Shown here: one piece after another, positions 16,580 through 24,365 of the stretch
Layout: each line of letters begins with the position of its first letter
How positions within the stretch are numbered: position 1 is the first letter of the stretch
Assembly: GCA_036506495.1 (NCBI GenBank)
Contig: DASXRQ010000054.1
Location: 1-27,970 of the forward strand
DNA: 27,970 bases
DNA from: DASXRC01 sp036506495
Lineage (GTDB): Bacteria > Actinomycetota > Actinomycetes > Mycobacteriales > Micromonosporaceae
Reading direction: 5' to 3'
Position numbers and translations under genes: made by a program
The notes under the pieces: generated by a model
What the model was told of the DNA's origin: nothing
Databases searched by the model: none
Seen by the model: the letters and a program-made list of their open reading frames with translations, nothing else

Positions 16580-16618
16580 GGCACGTTGCCCAGTCATTAG
16601 AGGCACGGTTGCCCAGTC
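16580..16618 (+). repeat. direct repeats in the hpd leader
   Basis: GGCACGTTGCCCAGTC (16580-16595) recurs as GGCACGGTTGCCCAGTC (16602-16618), 22 bp apart, about two helical turns. Each unit contains a small dyad GGCA/TGCC. The spacing suits cooperative binding by a multimeric regulator. Confidence 0.55.
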
Positions 16619-16675
16619 CGGCGGCCGGCGCGATGCTCGGCGAAGGTGGCAACGCGGGCACCGAGGGAGGCCACG

Positions 16676-17884
16676 ATGACCCAGGCGATCGACCGTCCCG
16701 AGATCACGGACGATGGCGTCAACGTCGACGAGCTGGTCGGGGCCGTCGCACACGACCTTTCGCACGACCCGTTCCCGGTCAAGGGCATTGACTACATCAA
16801 CTTCATGGTCGGCAACGCCAAGCAGGCCGCCCACTACTACTCCACCGCGTTCGGAATGACGCTGGTGGCGTACCACGGGCCGGAGCAGGGCCACCGCGAC
16901 TACGCCGAATACGTGCTGACCAGCGGCTCGGCCCGGTTCGTCTTCTCCGGGGCGGTGCACGCGGCAGCCGTCGCCGGCGAGCACCACGCGCGGCACGGCG
17001 ACGGTGTCGTGGACATCGCGCTGGCGGTGCCGGACGCCGACGCCGCCTACGCGCACGCCGTCGCGCAGGGTGCGACGAGCCTCGCCGAGCCCCACGACAT
17101 GACCGACGAGCACGGCACCGTCCGCCGCGCCGCGATCGCCACGTACGGCGACACGAGGCACACGTTGATCGACCGCTCGAAGTACGACGGCCCGTTCCTG
17201 CCCGGCTTCGTGCCGCGTGCTCCGATCGTCGACCGCACCGAGCTCATCGCGTCCGGCGTCCAGCCCAAGCGTTTCTTCCAGGCGGTCGACCACGTCGTCG
17301 GCAACGTGGAGCTCGGCAAGATGGACGAGTGGGTCGAGTTCTACCGCCGCGTCATGGGCTTCACGAACATGGCCGAGTTCATCGGCGATGACATCGCCAC
17401 CGAATACTCCGCGCTGATGAGCAAGGTCGTCGCGAACGGCACCCGGAAGGTCAAGTTCCCGCTCAACGAGCCGGCGCTGGGCAGGAAGAAGTCGCAGATC
17501 GACGAGTACCTTCAGTTCTACGGCGGCCCCGGCGCGCAGCACATCGCGTTGGCCACCGGCGACATCCTCGCCAGCGTGGACGCGATGCGCGCGGCGGGCG
17601 TCGAGTTCCTCGAGACGCCCGCCTCGTACTACGAGGATGCGGAGCTGCGCGACCGCATCGGAAACGTACGCGTGCCGATCGAGGAGCTGCAGGCGCGCAA
17701 GATCCTCGTCGATCGTGACGAGGACGGCTACCTGCTGCAGATCTTCACGAAGCCCGTGCAGGACCGCCCGACGTTCTTCTTCGAGCTGATCGAGCGGCAC
17801 GGCTCCCTCGGCTTCGGCAAGGGCAATTTCAAGGCCCTCTTCGAGGCCATCGAGCGGGAGCAGGAGCGCCGCGGAAACCTGTAA
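16676..17884 (+). CDS. hpd: 4-hydroxyphenylpyruvate dioxygenase
   Basis: 402 residues, two vicinal-oxygen-chelate domains. Fe(II) ligands can be assigned as H206 (AVDHVVGNVE), H289 (GAQHIALATGDI) and E370 (FFFELIERHG). The C-terminal helix GFGKGNFKALFEAIEREQ is the lid of true HPPD. It converts 4-hydroxyphenylpyruvate and O2 to homogentisate and CO2. 4-hydroxymandelate synthase is a close relative, but the presence of hmgA and fah in the window favours HPPD. The ATG at 16676 follows GGGAGG by 5 nt; an in-frame start at 16646 is less well supported. First gene of a probable hpd-RDD-hisC operon. Confidence 0.95.
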   Translation: MTQAIDRPEITDDGVNVDELVGAVAHDLSHDPFPVKGIDYINFMVGNAKQAAHYYSTAFGMTLVAYHGPEQGHRDYAEYVLTSGSARFVFSGAVHAAAVAGEHHARHGDGVVDIALAVPDADAAYAHAVAQGATSLAEPHDMTDEHGTVRRAAIATYGDTRHTLIDRSKYDGPFLPGFVPRAPIVDRTELIASGVQPKRFFQAVDHVVGNVELGKMDEWVEFYRRVMGFTNMAEFIGDDIATEYSALMSKVVANGTRKVKFPLNEPALGRKKSQIDEYLQFYGGPGAQHIALATGDILASVDAMRAAGVEFLETPASYYEDAELRDRIGNVRVPIEELQARKILVDRDEDGYLLQIFTKPVQDRPTFFFELIERHGSLGFGKGNFKALFEAIEREQERRGNL

Positions 17885-17919
17885 CACTGTCCCGGTGACC
17901 GAGTGGCTACGGTGATCCG

Positions 17920-18948
17920 GTGACCAACATCGCGCCGGGCTGGTACAAGGACCCCGCCGAGCCCACCACACAGCGGTACTGGGACGGCGAGGGCTGGATC
18001 GGTGCTGCGCTGCCGGTCGACGCGACCCCGCCCGAGAGCCCGCCGGAGCCGGAGCGTCCGAAGCGGCGGCCGGCGGAGCCCGAGTCCCGGGCTCGCCCGT
18101 CGCAGGTCGAGGATGCGGGGGCCGGCACGAACGGCGCCGCCCCGGGGGTGCACGGCTGGCCACCCATGCCGCCATTCCCGCCCGGCCCGACCGGCGCATC
18201 CCCGCCGGGCGCGGCTGCGCCAGACGCGCGGTCGCCAGACGCGCGGTCGCCAGACGCGCCGGCGCCCGACGCGCCGTCGGGCACCGCCGACCGCGGGATG
18301 GCTCCGGCACCGCCGTCCTCCGGACCGCCGTCCTCCGCACGGCCGACCGACTGGCCCGCCGGGCCGTACCCCTACCCGGTCTCGCTGCCGGAGCCGCGGC
18401 CACACGGCCTGCGACTCGCATCCCCCGGCTCGCGACTGGTGGCCCGGCTCGTGGACGTCGCCGCGGTACTCGCCCTCAACGTCGTCGTCAACGGCTGGTT
18501 CGTCTACCAGTACGTCCGGGAGATAGCACCCATCTACCGCGAGATGAACCGCCGGATCGCCGAGGGCCGGCCGATGTTCGAGGACCTTCCCCCGGTGAGC
18601 GGCCATGCCGGCAGCCTGCAGATCGTGATCATCCTGTTGGCCGCCGCCCTGTGGTTCGCGTACGAGGTGCCCGCCGTCGCCAACACCGGGCAGACCCCCG
18701 GCAAGCGGCTGCTCGGCATCAAGGTGGTCCGCCTCGAGAGCGCCGACCGGCTCGGATTCGGCAGGTCGCTACGCCGCTGGAACACCCTCGGCCTGCCGAC
18801 CTTGTTCTGGACGTGTTTCGGTCTCGGTTTCGTGATGCAGATCGTCGACTGCTTCTTCGTCGCGATCGACCGCCCGCTGCGGCAGGCCCTGCACGACAAG
18901 TCCGCCCACACCGCGGTCGTCCACGTTGGACGCGCCGCCAAGGAGTAA
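17920..18948 (+). CDS. RDD-family membrane protein with DUF2510 domain
   Basis: 342 residues from the GTG at 17920. Residues 5-28 (APGWYKDPAEPTTQRYWDGE) are a DUF2510 tryptophan-containing motif. A Pro/Ala-rich disordered linker (about 35-150) contains the repeat PDARS-PDARS-PDAPA-PDAPS. The C-terminal RDD domain (about 165-335) has three or four membrane segments (LVDVAAVLALNVVVNGWFVY, LQIVIILLAAALWFAYEV, LFWTCFGLGFVMQIVDCFFV) and the GQTPGKRLLGIKVV signature. RDD proteins are poorly characterised; some affect ion exchange. It starts 35 bp after hpd and ends 11 bp before hisC; TACGGT six bases before the GTG suggests an extra leaderless promoter. Confidence 0.85.
   Translation: MTNIAPGWYKDPAEPTTQRYWDGEGWIGAALPVDATPPESPPEPERPKRRPAEPESRARPSQVEDAGAGTNGAAPGVHGWPPMPPFPPGPTGASPPGAAAPDARSPDARSPDAPAPDAPSGTADRGMAPAPPSSGPPSSARPTDWPAGPYPYPVSLPEPRPHGLRLASPGSRLVARLVDVAAVLALNVVVNGWFVYQYVREIAPIYREMNRRIAEGRPMFEDLPPVSGHAGSLQIVIILLAAALWFAYEVPAVANTGQTPGKRLLGIKVVRLESADRLGFGRSLRRWNTLGLPTLFWTCFGLGFVMQIVDCFFVAIDRPLRQALHDKSAHTAVVHVGRAAKE
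18221..18280 (+). repeat. 15-bp tandem repeat, four units, in the RDD gene linker
   Basis: CAGACGCGCGGTCGC occurs twice exactly (18221-18235, 18236-18250), followed by two diverged units. It encodes PDARS/PDAPx steps in the disordered linker, so length changes would stay in frame. Confidence 0.8.
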
Positions 18949-18959
18949 GGAACCCCGCG

Positions 18960-20039
18960 ATGAGCCGGCTGACCCGCCCCGACCTGGACGCGATCCCCAA
19001 CTACGTGCCCGGCCGCAGCCCGGCGGATCTCGCGCGGGAGCTGGGCCTGCCCGAGGCCATCAAGCTGGCCAGCAACGAGGTGCCGTATGGACCACTGCCC
19101 GGCGTGGTCGAGGCGATCGCCGCTGCGGCCAGGAGCGTGCACCGCTACCCCGACATGGGCGTCGTCGCGTTGCGCGAGGCCCTTGCCGAGCGGTACGGCG
19201 TGACACCCGACCGCGTCGCCACGGGCTGCGGTTCGGTGGCACTCTGCGAGCACCTGACCCGTGCGGCCTGCCTGCCGGGCGACGAGATCGTCTACTCGTG
19301 GCGCTCCTTCGAGGCGTACCCCATCATCGCCGCGACCACGGGCGCCACCTCGATTCGCGTCCCGAACACGGCCACGCACGGTCACGATCTGGACGCGATG
19401 GCCGCGGCGGTCACCGATCGGACGCGGGTCGTGCTCGTCTGCAACCCCAACAACCCGACGGGGACGAGCGTGCGTCGCGCCGAACTAGACACGTTCCTGG
19501 ACGGCGTCGGCGAAGACGTGTTGGTGGTGCTGGACGAGGCGTACCGGGAGTTTGTCACCGACTCGGACGTGCCGGACGGCCTCGAGGCATACGGCGACAG
19601 ACCCAACGTGGTGATCCTTCGGACGCTGTCGAAGGCGTGGGGCCTGGCCGGGTTGCGGGTGGGCTTCCTCGTCGCACAGCCGGAAATCGCCGCTACCGTG
19701 CGCAAGGTGGTCACGCCGTTCTCGACCAACGCCGCGGCCCAGGCCGCCGCGCTCGCGGCCCTCACCCAGTCCGATGAGGTACGCCGGCGTTGCGACCTGG
19801 TCATCGCCGAGCGTTCCAGGCTGCTGGAGGCCATGGGCAAGCTTGTCCCCGAAGTGCCGGAGAGCCAGTCGAACTTCGTGTGGCTGCCGCTGGGCGAGCG
19901 GTCGGTCGAGTTCGGCCGGGCGTGCGAGTCGCGTGGAGTCATCGTGCGGCCGTTCCCCGGCGACGGCGTCCGGGTCACCGTCGGCACACCGGCCGAGAAC
20001 GACGCGTTCCTGACGGCCGCGGAGGCCACCCTCCTGTAG
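18960..20039 (+). CDS. hisC: HisC/aromatic amino acid aminotransferase (PLP, fold type I)
   Basis: 359 residues. PLP lysine K225 is in TLSKAWGLAGLRVG; NPNNPTG (162-168), DEAY (192-195) and R233 are also present. KLASNEVPYGP near residue 35 is the N-terminal substrate loop of the HisC/Pat group. Members act on histidinol phosphate or aromatic amino acids. Its position 11 bp after the RDD gene in the hpd operon suggests it transaminates tyrosine to 4-hydroxyphenylpyruvate, the HPPD substrate, rather than making histidine; no other his genes are seen. Sequence alone does not separate HisC2 from Pat, so the symbol is a family name. Confidence 0.85.
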   Translation: MSRLTRPDLDAIPNYVPGRSPADLARELGLPEAIKLASNEVPYGPLPGVVEAIAAAARSVHRYPDMGVVALREALAERYGVTPDRVATGCGSVALCEHLTRAACLPGDEIVYSWRSFEAYPIIAATTGATSIRVPNTATHGHDLDAMAAAVTDRTRVVLVCNPNNPTGTSVRRAELDTFLDGVGEDVLVVLDEAYREFVTDSDVPDGLEAYGDRPNVVILRTLSKAWGLAGLRVGFLVAQPEIAATVRKVVTPFSTNAAAQAAALAALTQSDEVRRRCDLVIAERSRLLEAMGKLVPEVPESQSNFVWLPLGERSVEFGRACESRGVIVRPFPGDGVRVTVGTPAENDAFLTAAEATLL

Positions 20040-20040
20040 C

Positions 20041-20056
20041 GCGGTCGCTCGCGACG
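20041..20056. terminator. small hairpin between convergent hisC and Rieske gene
   Basis: GTCGC (20044-20048), TC, GCGAC (20051-20055), with CGCG/GCG flanks extending the pairing with a bulge, in the 20-bp gap between two convergent stops. Confidence 0.35.
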
Positions 20057-20059
20057 CGG

Positions 20060-21205
20060 CTAGCTTGCCCCGGGCTCCGACGCCGGGCCGAGTTCCGCGA
20101 CCGGGTCGAGGTATGCCCGCGCGATCATGGTGAGCCAGTCGTAGAGCGCCGACTCGTTGGGCGCGAGCGGACCGGGCCGGAAGTGTGGCGACGAGACCCC
20201 GCGGTGCACCGACTCGCAGGCCGCCCAGTCCTGCCGGTTCGTGGTGTCCCAGAACTCCACGGCGTACGCCGGGTCGGCCACCTCGTCCGGGAACAGCCAC
20301 TCGCATTCCACGAACGTGAGCCCCGGCGTTATCGGTTCCAGCCGATGGGTGAGGACGTAGTCCGGATGCGCGCTGATCAACAGGTTCGGCAGCACGCCGA
20401 GGTAGCGCACCGTTCGCGGATCGACTCCCGCCAGCGGTACGCCGTTGGAGCGCCCGTCCATCGACATGGTCTCCGCGTGCTCGCGCAGCCGCATCGAGCC
20501 GCCCACCCACGCCCCCGGCTCGTGCCAGTTGTCCCCGGAGTTCGGCGGCGTCACCGCGCACAGCTCCGGATGGATCATCGGGCAGTGATAGCACTCGTGG
20601 TAGTTCTCCGTGATGATCTTCCAGTTCGCCGCCACCTCGTACGAAATCCGTGCCTTGACGACGAGGCGCTCGGCCCGGTACGGCGCGATCAGCCCGGCCA
20701 GCGCGCCGATGTGCTCCGCGAACGGCCGCGCCACGCCGGAGGCGTTGACCACGAGCCAGCCGTGCCAGTCCACGACCGGTAGCTCCACCAGATGGTGATC
20801 GCCGGGCCGGAACGTATCGCCCATCCGGGGCGCGGTACGCAACGCGCCGTCGGGGTCATAGGCCCAGCCGTGGTACGGGCAGAGCACCACCCTGCGGTCC
20901 GTCGACCCGCCGACGGGCAGTAGCTCGTGTGCCCGGTGCCGGCACACGTTCGCGAAGGCCCGCGGTCCGCTGTCACCGAACGTGACGAGCACGCCGACGT
21001 CGCCCACCGTGAACGCGGCCTGGTTGCCGCACGCGGCGATCTCGGCCGTGCGGCCGATCGGCGTCCAGGAGCCGGCGAACAGATGCCGCTTCTCCCACGC
21101 CAGCACCGCGGGGTCGGTGTACGCGGCGGCCGGCAGCACAACAGACTCGCCGAACGGCAGCAGCGTGGCGGCCAGTGACTCCGAGTCGACGGGTGCGCGA
21201 GACAT
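20060..21205 (-). CDS. Rieske non-heme iron oxygenase, alpha subunit, quaternary-amine-like
   Basis: 381 residues. The Rieske [2Fe-2S] ligands are C88-x-H90 (NVCRHRAHELL) and C109-x2-H112 (LCPYHGWAYD). The catalytic domain carries NYHECYHCPMIHPEL (201-215), giving iron ligands H207 and H212, with the third probably Asp near the C-terminal RQDW. The bridging residue is E204, not the usual Asp; a Glu here is known from carnitine/choline/betaine-type Rieske oxygenases, so a quaternary ammonium or N-methyl substrate is more likely than an aromatic ring. No reductase gene is adjacent. An 18-bp TetR-like operator lies just upstream. Convergent with hisC, so not in the tyrosine operon. Confidence 0.88.
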   Translation of the reverse strand: MSRAPVDSESLAATLLPFGESVVLPAAAYTDPAVLAWEKRHLFAGSWTPIGRTAEIAACGNQAAFTVGDVGVLVTFGDSGPRAFANVCRHRAHELLPVGGSTDRRVVLCPYHGWAYDPDGALRTAPRMGDTFRPGDHHLVELPVVDWHGWLVVNASGVARPFAEHIGALAGLIAPYRAERLVVKARISYEVAANWKIITENYHECYHCPMIHPELCAVTPPNSGDNWHEPGAWVGGSMRLREHAETMSMDGRSNGVPLAGVDPRTVRYLGVLPNLLISAHPDYVLTHRLEPITPGLTFVECEWLFPDEVADPAYAVEFWDTTNRQDWAACESVHRGVSSPHFRPGPLAPNESALYDWLTMIARAYLDPVAELGPASEPGAS

Positions 21206-21217
21206 ACCCTCATCCTG

Positions 21218-21235
21218 ACTGACTCAACAGTCAGT
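21218..21235. promoter_or_regulatory. TetR-like operator upstream of the Rieske oxygenase gene
   Basis: Perfect dyad ACTGACT-CAAC-AGTCAGT, 18 bp, 13 bp upstream of the ATG at 21205. Alternate pairings CTGACTG/CAGTCAG overlap it. The form is typical of TetR-family operators. No TetR gene is in the window, so the regulator would be encoded elsewhere. Confidence 0.65.
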
Positions 21236-21266
21236 GTGAAGACCTTCGGCCGCGCGCGGGCGGTGA

Positions 21267-22565
21267 TCAGGTTCCGGCGAGGAGGACCGGCTCCGGGAAT
21301 CGGTAATACGCGTCGTCGCGGTCATCGGGGTCCGCCGCGTACCGGAGCCGCTCGATAACGACGAAGCGGTCGGCCGCGTACGCGCGCCCCGGCGCCCAGT
21401 CCGTGCCGTCCCGACGGAACGAACAGCGGAACCGCGACAGCTCGCGCCCCGAGGCGGTGTCCACGGTGACCAGATCGCGGGCCGACGTGAGCAGATGAAT
21501 CGCACCGGGCTCGACGGCGAGCACCCGGGCCGCTCCCCCGGTCGAGTCCCATCGCCACGTCTGCCGCTCGTCGGCCAGTCGGCGAGCGATCCAGGTCGTC
21601 GCGTCGGCTCCCGACTGACCACCATCCGGCGTCAGCACCATGTCGTCGACGAGCCATCCGTTCGGGTCGTCGAGAATCGGCGCCGCGACGAGGCCCGCGC
21701 CCCTGAGCAGCCAGCCCCGCGTGCGCCCCTCCTCGAGCGTGCGAACGCCCCGGCAGCCCGATCCGCCGAGCGCGCATCCGATCGGCATCAGGCCCCAGCG
21801 TGCGGCGCCCGGTGGCCGCCACTCGGACAGGGGCACGCCAGTCGCGACGTCGTAGCCGTCGAGCGCCGGCGGATCCGCGCAGCGGTCGAACACCGCGAAC
21901 AGGCCGCCACCGGTGAACGCGTCGCCAAGGCATCCGGCGCGGTCGGCGATCGCGGTATGCCACAGCTGGCGACCGGTGGCCGGGTCGTAGCCGGCCGCGT
22001 CCCGCGCGTCGGCCGCGACGACCACGCCAGCACCACCGCTGGCGGTCGCCGTGAACAGGCCGCGCGGTGCGTACACGCTGACCGCCCCGGTGCGCCGGCC
22101 GGCGTACCCACTGTCCACCGGCCGCGGCCCGTCCGCTCGCCAGGCCACCCGTCCCGTACGCGCGTCGAGGGCGATCAGCTTGCCGTCCGACCACCGGCTG
22201 ATCACGGTCGTGCCGGTGGCGACCAGGCCGTCCAGCCACTGCGGCCAACGGCGGTACGACCAGAACGGGTTGACCTGGTTATGGGCGTTCACGGGGGCCT
22301 CGGCGCGGACCTGACGCTCCGCGGCGGACACCCGCAGCCGCCCATCCACGATGAGGGGCGCGGCCGCCAGTCGTGCGATCGTGCCCGCCGTCGGGCTCAC
22401 CGGCGGGGGGTAGCCGGTGCTGGCGGGGGTGACCAACTCGGCCGGCGCGAAGACCCGGTACGCGATGGCGGCGACCCCGGCGAGCAGCACCAGCACGGCG
22501 ACGGTCACCACGATTATGTGGCTGCGCCGCCGGCCGGTCCGACGGACCTGATCATCGCCTGCCAC
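21267..22565 (-). CDS. membrane-anchored PQQ-like beta-propeller protein, second copy
   Basis: 432 residues. A basic N-terminus (RRTGRRRSH) precedes one membrane segment (about 17-37, IIVVTVAVLVLLAGVAAIAY), then an extracytoplasmic domain with blade motifs LDARTGRVAWRA, YDPATGRQLWHT, DVATGVPLSEW and VDTASGRELSRF. Several paired cysteines (CLGD/CADPP, CALGGSGC) suggest disulfides. No enzymatic motif; function unknown. It resembles the 12280-13593 protein in plan, though not closely in sequence. Located between the Rieske gene and an SRPBCC gene on the same strand, with 38 bp to the latter. Confidence 0.8.
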   Translation of the reverse strand: MAGDDQVRRTGRRRSHIIVVTVAVLVLLAGVAAIAYRVFAPAELVTPASTGYPPPVSPTAGTIARLAAAPLIVDGRLRVSAAERQVRAEAPVNAHNQVNPFWSYRRWPQWLDGLVATGTTVISRWSDGKLIALDARTGRVAWRADGPRPVDSGYAGRRTGAVSVYAPRGLFTATASGGAGVVVAADARDAAGYDPATGRQLWHTAIADRAGCLGDAFTGGGLFAVFDRCADPPALDGYDVATGVPLSEWRPPGAARWGLMPIGCALGGSGCRGVRTLEEGRTRGWLLRGAGLVAAPILDDPNGWLVDDMVLTPDGGQSGADATTWIARRLADERQTWRWDSTGGAARVLAVEPGAIHLLTSARDLVTVDTASGRELSRFRCSFRRDGTDWAPGRAYAADRFVVIERLRYAADPDDRDDAYYRFPEPVLLAGT

Positions 22566-22603
22566 GACGGGACAGCGTACTCAGGCGTGCCGGGCCATGC
22601 GGT

Positions 22604-23107
22604 TCAGGCCGCGGCGTCGCGGCTGGTCGCGGGCGGACCGGGCTTGCCCGTCGCCGCCCTGGCGAGATCGGAGAGATCGTCCCGGAGAGCCCCCTCGACG
22701 GCCGCGGCGGCGAGCCCGCCGAGAACAAGCGCGATCAGGCGGCCGGTCGGCGCCTTGGGGCTCCCGTCCTGTACGACGGTCACGGCGGTCCCGCCGCGGT
22801 GCCGACCGACTTCCACGGGCGCGAACGTGTACGTCATCCGGTACTCGGCGCCGATGCCGGGCGACGTGACCACGAACCGTCGCGGTGGGTCGGACTCCTC
22901 GACGTGGAACTCCTCGGTCACGCGATCGCCGTCGGAGAAGGCGCGGGTCTCGCGCCAAACGGTTCCGGGTCCGAACGGCCCCGAGGTCACCACCTCGACC
23001 CCATCCACTGTGGATAGCCACGCCGCACGTCCCGCCAGATCGGTGAACACCCGCCAGACGCGGTCGACCGGTGCATCCACCAGTTGCGAGACCGCCACCG
23101 TAGACAT
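22604..23107 (-). CDS. SRPBCC-family protein (polyketide cyclase/CoxG-like)
   Basis: 167 residues. The start VAVSQLVDAPVDRVWRVFTD, then LAGRAAWLSTVDGVEVV, is the typical helix-grip opening, and the central strands (GPGTVWRETRAFSDGDRVTE, EEFHVEESDPPRRFVVTSPG) fit the fold. The C-terminal segment (LIALVLGGLAAAAVEGALRD) is a moderately hydrophobic helix, in place of the usual capping helix. Ligand unknown. A purine-rich ribosome site (GGGGGGAGC) precedes the ATG at 23107. It lies 58 bp downstream of the fumarylacetoacetase stop on the same strand and may be co-transcribed with it. Confidence 0.75.
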   Translation of the reverse strand: MSTVAVSQLVDAPVDRVWRVFTDLAGRAAWLSTVDGVEVVTSGPFGPGTVWRETRAFSDGDRVTEEFHVEESDPPRRFVVTSPGIGAEYRMTYTFAPVEVGRHRGGTAVTVVQDGSPKAPTGRLIALVLGGLAAAAVEGALRDDLSDLARAATGKPGPPATSRDAAA

Positions 23108-23165
23108 CGCGCTCCCCCCATCGCCACATCTACGGTACGCGATCGGAGACGTCGATTACCGTGAT

Positions 23166-24365
23166 TTAGCGCGCCGGCCGGACCCGGCCGGTGACCTCGC
23201 CGAGCGCGAGGGTGGACCCACCGACCCCAGCGGCGGTGGCCGTGATCGCGACCGTGTCGCCGTCCTCGAGGAAGGTGCGGGTGCTGCCGTCGCCGAGCTT
23301 GATCGCCTCCGTGCCGCCCCAGGTCAGCTCCAGGAGTGAACCGGTCTGCTCCCGCTTCGGGCCGGAAACCGTGCCCGATGCGTACAGGTCCCCGGTACGC
23401 AGGCTGGCACCGTTGGCGGTCAGGTGGGCGAGCTGCTGTGCCGGGGTCCAGTACATGGTCTCGAACGGTGGGCGGGACACGACGGTGCCGTTCCACGTCA
23501 CGTCGAGCGCGAGCGCGAGGCCCCGCCGGTCCTCCTCGCGGAGGTAGTCGAGGACGGAAGGGTCCTGCTCGGGAGCCGGCACCCAGGCGGCCTCGAGCGC
23601 GTCCAGCGGGGTGACCCATCCGGCCACCGAGGTCGCGAACGACTTGCCGAGGAACGGGCCTAACGGTTGAGCTTCCCACGCCTGGATGTCCCGGGCCGAC
23701 CAGTCGTTGACAAGGACGACTCCGAAGACGTGATCGGCGAAGTGCGCGGTGGTCACCCGGTCGCCCGCCCGGCTCGGTACGCCGACGACGAACCCGACCT
23801 CGGCCTCGATGTCCAGCCGCTGGGACGGGCCGAAGACCGGACCGTCCGGTGTGGACCGTTGGCCACTCGGGCGCACGATGTCAGTCCCAGTGACCACGAC
23901 GGTGCCGGCCCGACCGTGGTACCCGATCGGGAGGTGCTTCCAGTTCGGCGTCAGCGGCGGCGTGCCGGGCCGGAAGATCTGGCCGATGTTCGAGGCGTGG
24001 TGCTCCGACGAGTAGAAGTCGACATAGTCGCCGATCGCGAACGGCAGCAGCAGCTCGATCTCACCGACGGGCACGAGCAGCGGCTCGACGGCCGCACGGT
24101 GCACCTGTTCGGTCAACAGTTCGACGATGCGGGCCCGCGCGGCCTGCCACTGCGGGCGCCCGAGCGCCATGAAGGCGTTGAGCACCGAGCGACGCAGTGC
24201 GCCGCCGGCGAGCACGAGGTCGGCGCGCTCCGCCGCCTCCAGGTCCAGCACGAAGTTCCCGATGCGTACGCCGATGCGCGGCACCCAGCCACCGTGCCGG
24301 AACACGCCGTAGGGCAGATGGTGCACCCCGAACGGCGATTCGGACGCGCCCCGCACCCACGTCAC
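23166..24365 (-). CDS. fahA: fumarylacetoacetase
   Basis: 399 residues, the two-domain eukaryote-like FAH. Metal ligands and catalytic residues align with the mammalian enzyme: D116 (DYVDFYSSEHHAS), H123 as the general base, E187 and E189 (LDIEAEVGF), D221 (VNDWSARDIQ) and K241 (GPFLGKSFATS). It splits fumarylacetoacetate into fumarate and acetoacetate, the last step of the homogentisate pathway. The GTG at 24365 overlaps the upstream stop by 4 nt (GTGA), so translation is coupled to the unknown protein before it. A longer in-frame start exists but runs over that gene. Confidence 0.95.
   Translation of the reverse strand: MTWVRGASESPFGVHHLPYGVFRHGGWVPRIGVRIGNFVLDLEAAERADLVLAGGALRRSVLNAFMALGRPQWQAARARIVELLTEQVHRAAVEPLLVPVGEIELLLPFAIGDYVDFYSSEHHASNIGQIFRPGTPPLTPNWKHLPIGYHGRAGTVVVTGTDIVRPSGQRSTPDGPVFGPSQRLDIEAEVGFVVGVPSRAGDRVTTAHFADHVFGVVLVNDWSARDIQAWEAQPLGPFLGKSFATSVAGWVTPLDALEAAWVPAPEQDPSVLDYLREEDRRGLALALDVTWNGTVVSRPPFETMYWTPAQQLAHLTANGASLRTGDLYASGTVSGPKREQTGSLLELTWGGTEAIKLGDGSTRTFLEDGDTVAITATAAGVGGSTLALGEVTGRVRPAR

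Noticed and set aside
16502..18421. 639-residue minus-strand open frame opposite hpd and the RDD gene
   Set aside because: Low-complexity translation opposite two well-supported genes; no family pattern.
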